A stretch of DNA of 5,822 nucleotides from Planctomycetota bacterium (GTDB lineage: Bacteria > Planctomycetota > GCA-002687715). Under the pieces are notes generated by a model. That model was not told the origin of the DNA. It did not search any database and saw only the letters and a list, made by a program, of their open reading frames with translations. Of this stretch, positions 4,872 through 5,822 are shown one piece after another. How positions within the stretch are numbered: position 1 is the stretch's first letter; each line of letters opens with the position of its first letter. The position numbers and the translations under genes were made by a program. The stretch is from positions 1 through 5,822 of the forward strand of contig JABSRK010000240.1 in the NCBI GenBank assembly GCA_013213915.1. The letters run 5' to 3'.

Positions 4872-5822
4872 CTACCGGGACTCCGCCAGGATCTCCCTGT
4901 ACGCCTTCCTGGCGTGCTCGTAGGCGGCCTTGGCGGCCTTGCGCTCCTCCTTGCGGATTCCGCTCACCTTGCTCTTCCAGCAGCGATCGACGCAGTCGAG
5001 GCACCACTGGGCGCTCTTCTTCGAGGCGCGAATCGGTCTCTTGTTCACGATTACGAACACCGGGTTGGTGTGCGAACTCGGAAGGATGCGCAGGGCGACC
5101 CAGCTCGATTGATCGATCACGACGTCGAATGCGACGTCATGAAGAGTGCCGTCGGCCAGGATCTGTCGTTGCCCCACGATCTCGCCGTTGACGATCAGTT
5201 CGACCGGAACCTCACGGGTCTGGCCAACGCGCGCGCGCTCGATGTGCCAGAACGGTTTCTCGGAGATCTTACGTTCGCGAATCAACATGTTCGGTTTCTC
5301 CCCGAGGAGCGCGGCGACCTTGGCGGTCACGGTCGTCTTGCCGGGCGTCGCGAGGTGCAGTTCGCCCCCTCGTTCGCCGACGCCACGATCACCGACCTTG
5401 AATTCCATGATGTGACTCAAACCGTCACTGACGTAGCTGCGTCCGTCCCTGATCGCTCCGCAGAAGACGTTGAAGTCGAGGGGGCCATCGAGCTTGCAGT
5501 AGACGCGTCCGAGACCGATGCGTTCGCCATAGATACAGGGAAAGTCGGTCTCACCGCTGATCTTGGTGCGGTAGCCGCAGTTCAGGGTGTGATACCAGAT
5601 GTTCAGTTCCCACAGGTACGGTGTATCGACCGTGGAGATGAAGTCGACCGCATCGTGCGTGACGTCGACGATGTACTCGTTGGCGCCGATCCCGTCGAAC
5701 GGGGGGATCTCGTAGTTGGGGAGGTGTTCGGACTCCCCGGCCAGGCCCCAACCCGAGTGGGAGAACCCGACGACGCCCCCCGGCTTCTGCCCCCCCTGGA
5801 GGAGCGGGAGATTCCAGGACGG
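4872..5822 (-). CDS. CehA/McbA-family PHP metallohydrolase, C-terminal part
   Basis: The frame is open from the right edge of the window to TAG 4872-4874 and gives the last 316 residues of a larger protein; the start lies outside. The TTG at 5418-5420 is internal, because the frame continues with strong family sequence before it. Numbering from the first complete codon, metallohydrolase-like blocks are S-H-S-G-W-G (21-26), G-A-N-E-Y-I-V-D-V-T-H (46-56), L-N-I-W-Y-H-T-L-N-C-G (73-83) and S-G-E-T-D-F-P-C-I (89-97); the His and Asp/Glu residues would bind the active-site metals. The pattern matches, from memory, CehA/McbA-family metallohydrolases (PHP fold), which as a group include ester and phosphoester hydrolases. 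The tail has a Trp/Cys-rich patch (Q-W-C-L-D-C-V-D-R-C-W) followed by a charged, Ala-rich helix ending at the C-terminus. Substrate unknown. The acyltransferase gene follows 130 nt downstream (16 nt if its GTG start is used), so they may be co-transcribed. Confidence 0.85.
   Translation of the reverse strand, partial: PSWNLPLLQGGQKPGGVVGFSHSGWGLAGESEHLPNYEIPPFDGIGANEYIVDVTHDAVDFISTVDTPYLWELNIWYHTLNCGYRTKISGETDFPCIYGERIGLGRVYCKLDGPLDFNVFCGAIRDGRSYVSDGLSHIMEFKVGDRGVGERGGELHLATPGKTTVTAKVAALLGEKPNMLIRERKISEKPFWHIERARVGQTREVPVELIVNGEIVGQRQILADGTLHDVAFDVVIDQSSWVALRILPSSHTNPVFVIVNKRPIRASKKSAQWCLDCVDRCWKSKVSGIRKEERKAAKAAYEHARKAYREILAESR

Overview
The window is GC-rich bacterial DNA. Its gene families (secreted BNR/Asp-box propellers, a di-haem peroxidase, a CehA/McbA-type PHP hydrolase, an LpxL-like acyltransferase) are typical of Planctomycetota or Acidobacteriota-like environmental bacteria. 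That assignment is by family resemblance from memory, not by search. The LpxL-like gene and several Sec signal peptides point to a Gram-negative envelope.

Layout: (1) 1-521 looks foreign to the rest. It has lower GC, different codon use, one unrecognised Cys-containing ORF on + (59-457), and ends in a strong, near-symmetrical bidirectional terminator (480-520). (2) 498-1238 on - is the N-terminal part of a large secreted BNR-repeat protein. It is broken off inside its fourth Asp-box at 521/522, exactly where the terminator segment begins. (3) Divergent from it, 1335-2510 on + encodes a secreted sialidase-like (BNR) protein interrupted once by an in-frame TGA at 2112-2114. (4) 2588-3592 on + is a di-haem cytochrome c peroxidase/MauG-family protein, probably co-transcribed with the previous gene. 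(5) 3593-3817 is a convergent intergenic region with a minus-strand terminator and a second hairpin. (6) 3818-4741 on - is an LpxL/HtrB-family acyltransferase. (7) 4872-5822 on - is the C-terminal part of a CehA/McbA-family metallohydrolase that runs off the right edge.

The main discovery candidate is the TGA at 2112-2114. Translation continues in the same frame for 131 more codons with the same protein family on both sides. The TGA falls where Cys-containing relatives, as I remember them, have the Cys of a G/A-C-P-V-N-G-P motif. It is followed, at the spacing known for bacterial selenocysteine insertion elements, by a perfect 7-bp hairpin with a 5-nt loop carrying G at loop position 2. I therefore read 1335-2510 as one 391-residue selenoprotein (Sec260), not as two genes or a pseudogene. 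The same protein has a C-x-C-C cluster (204-207). Together with the peroxidase next door this suggests an envelope redox or metal-handling module. The selenoprotein reading is strongly suggested by the sequence; the biochemical role is inference.

No tRNA, rRNA, CRISPR array, insertion-sequence transposase or selenocysteine machinery gene (selA, selB, selC, selD) is visible in the window.
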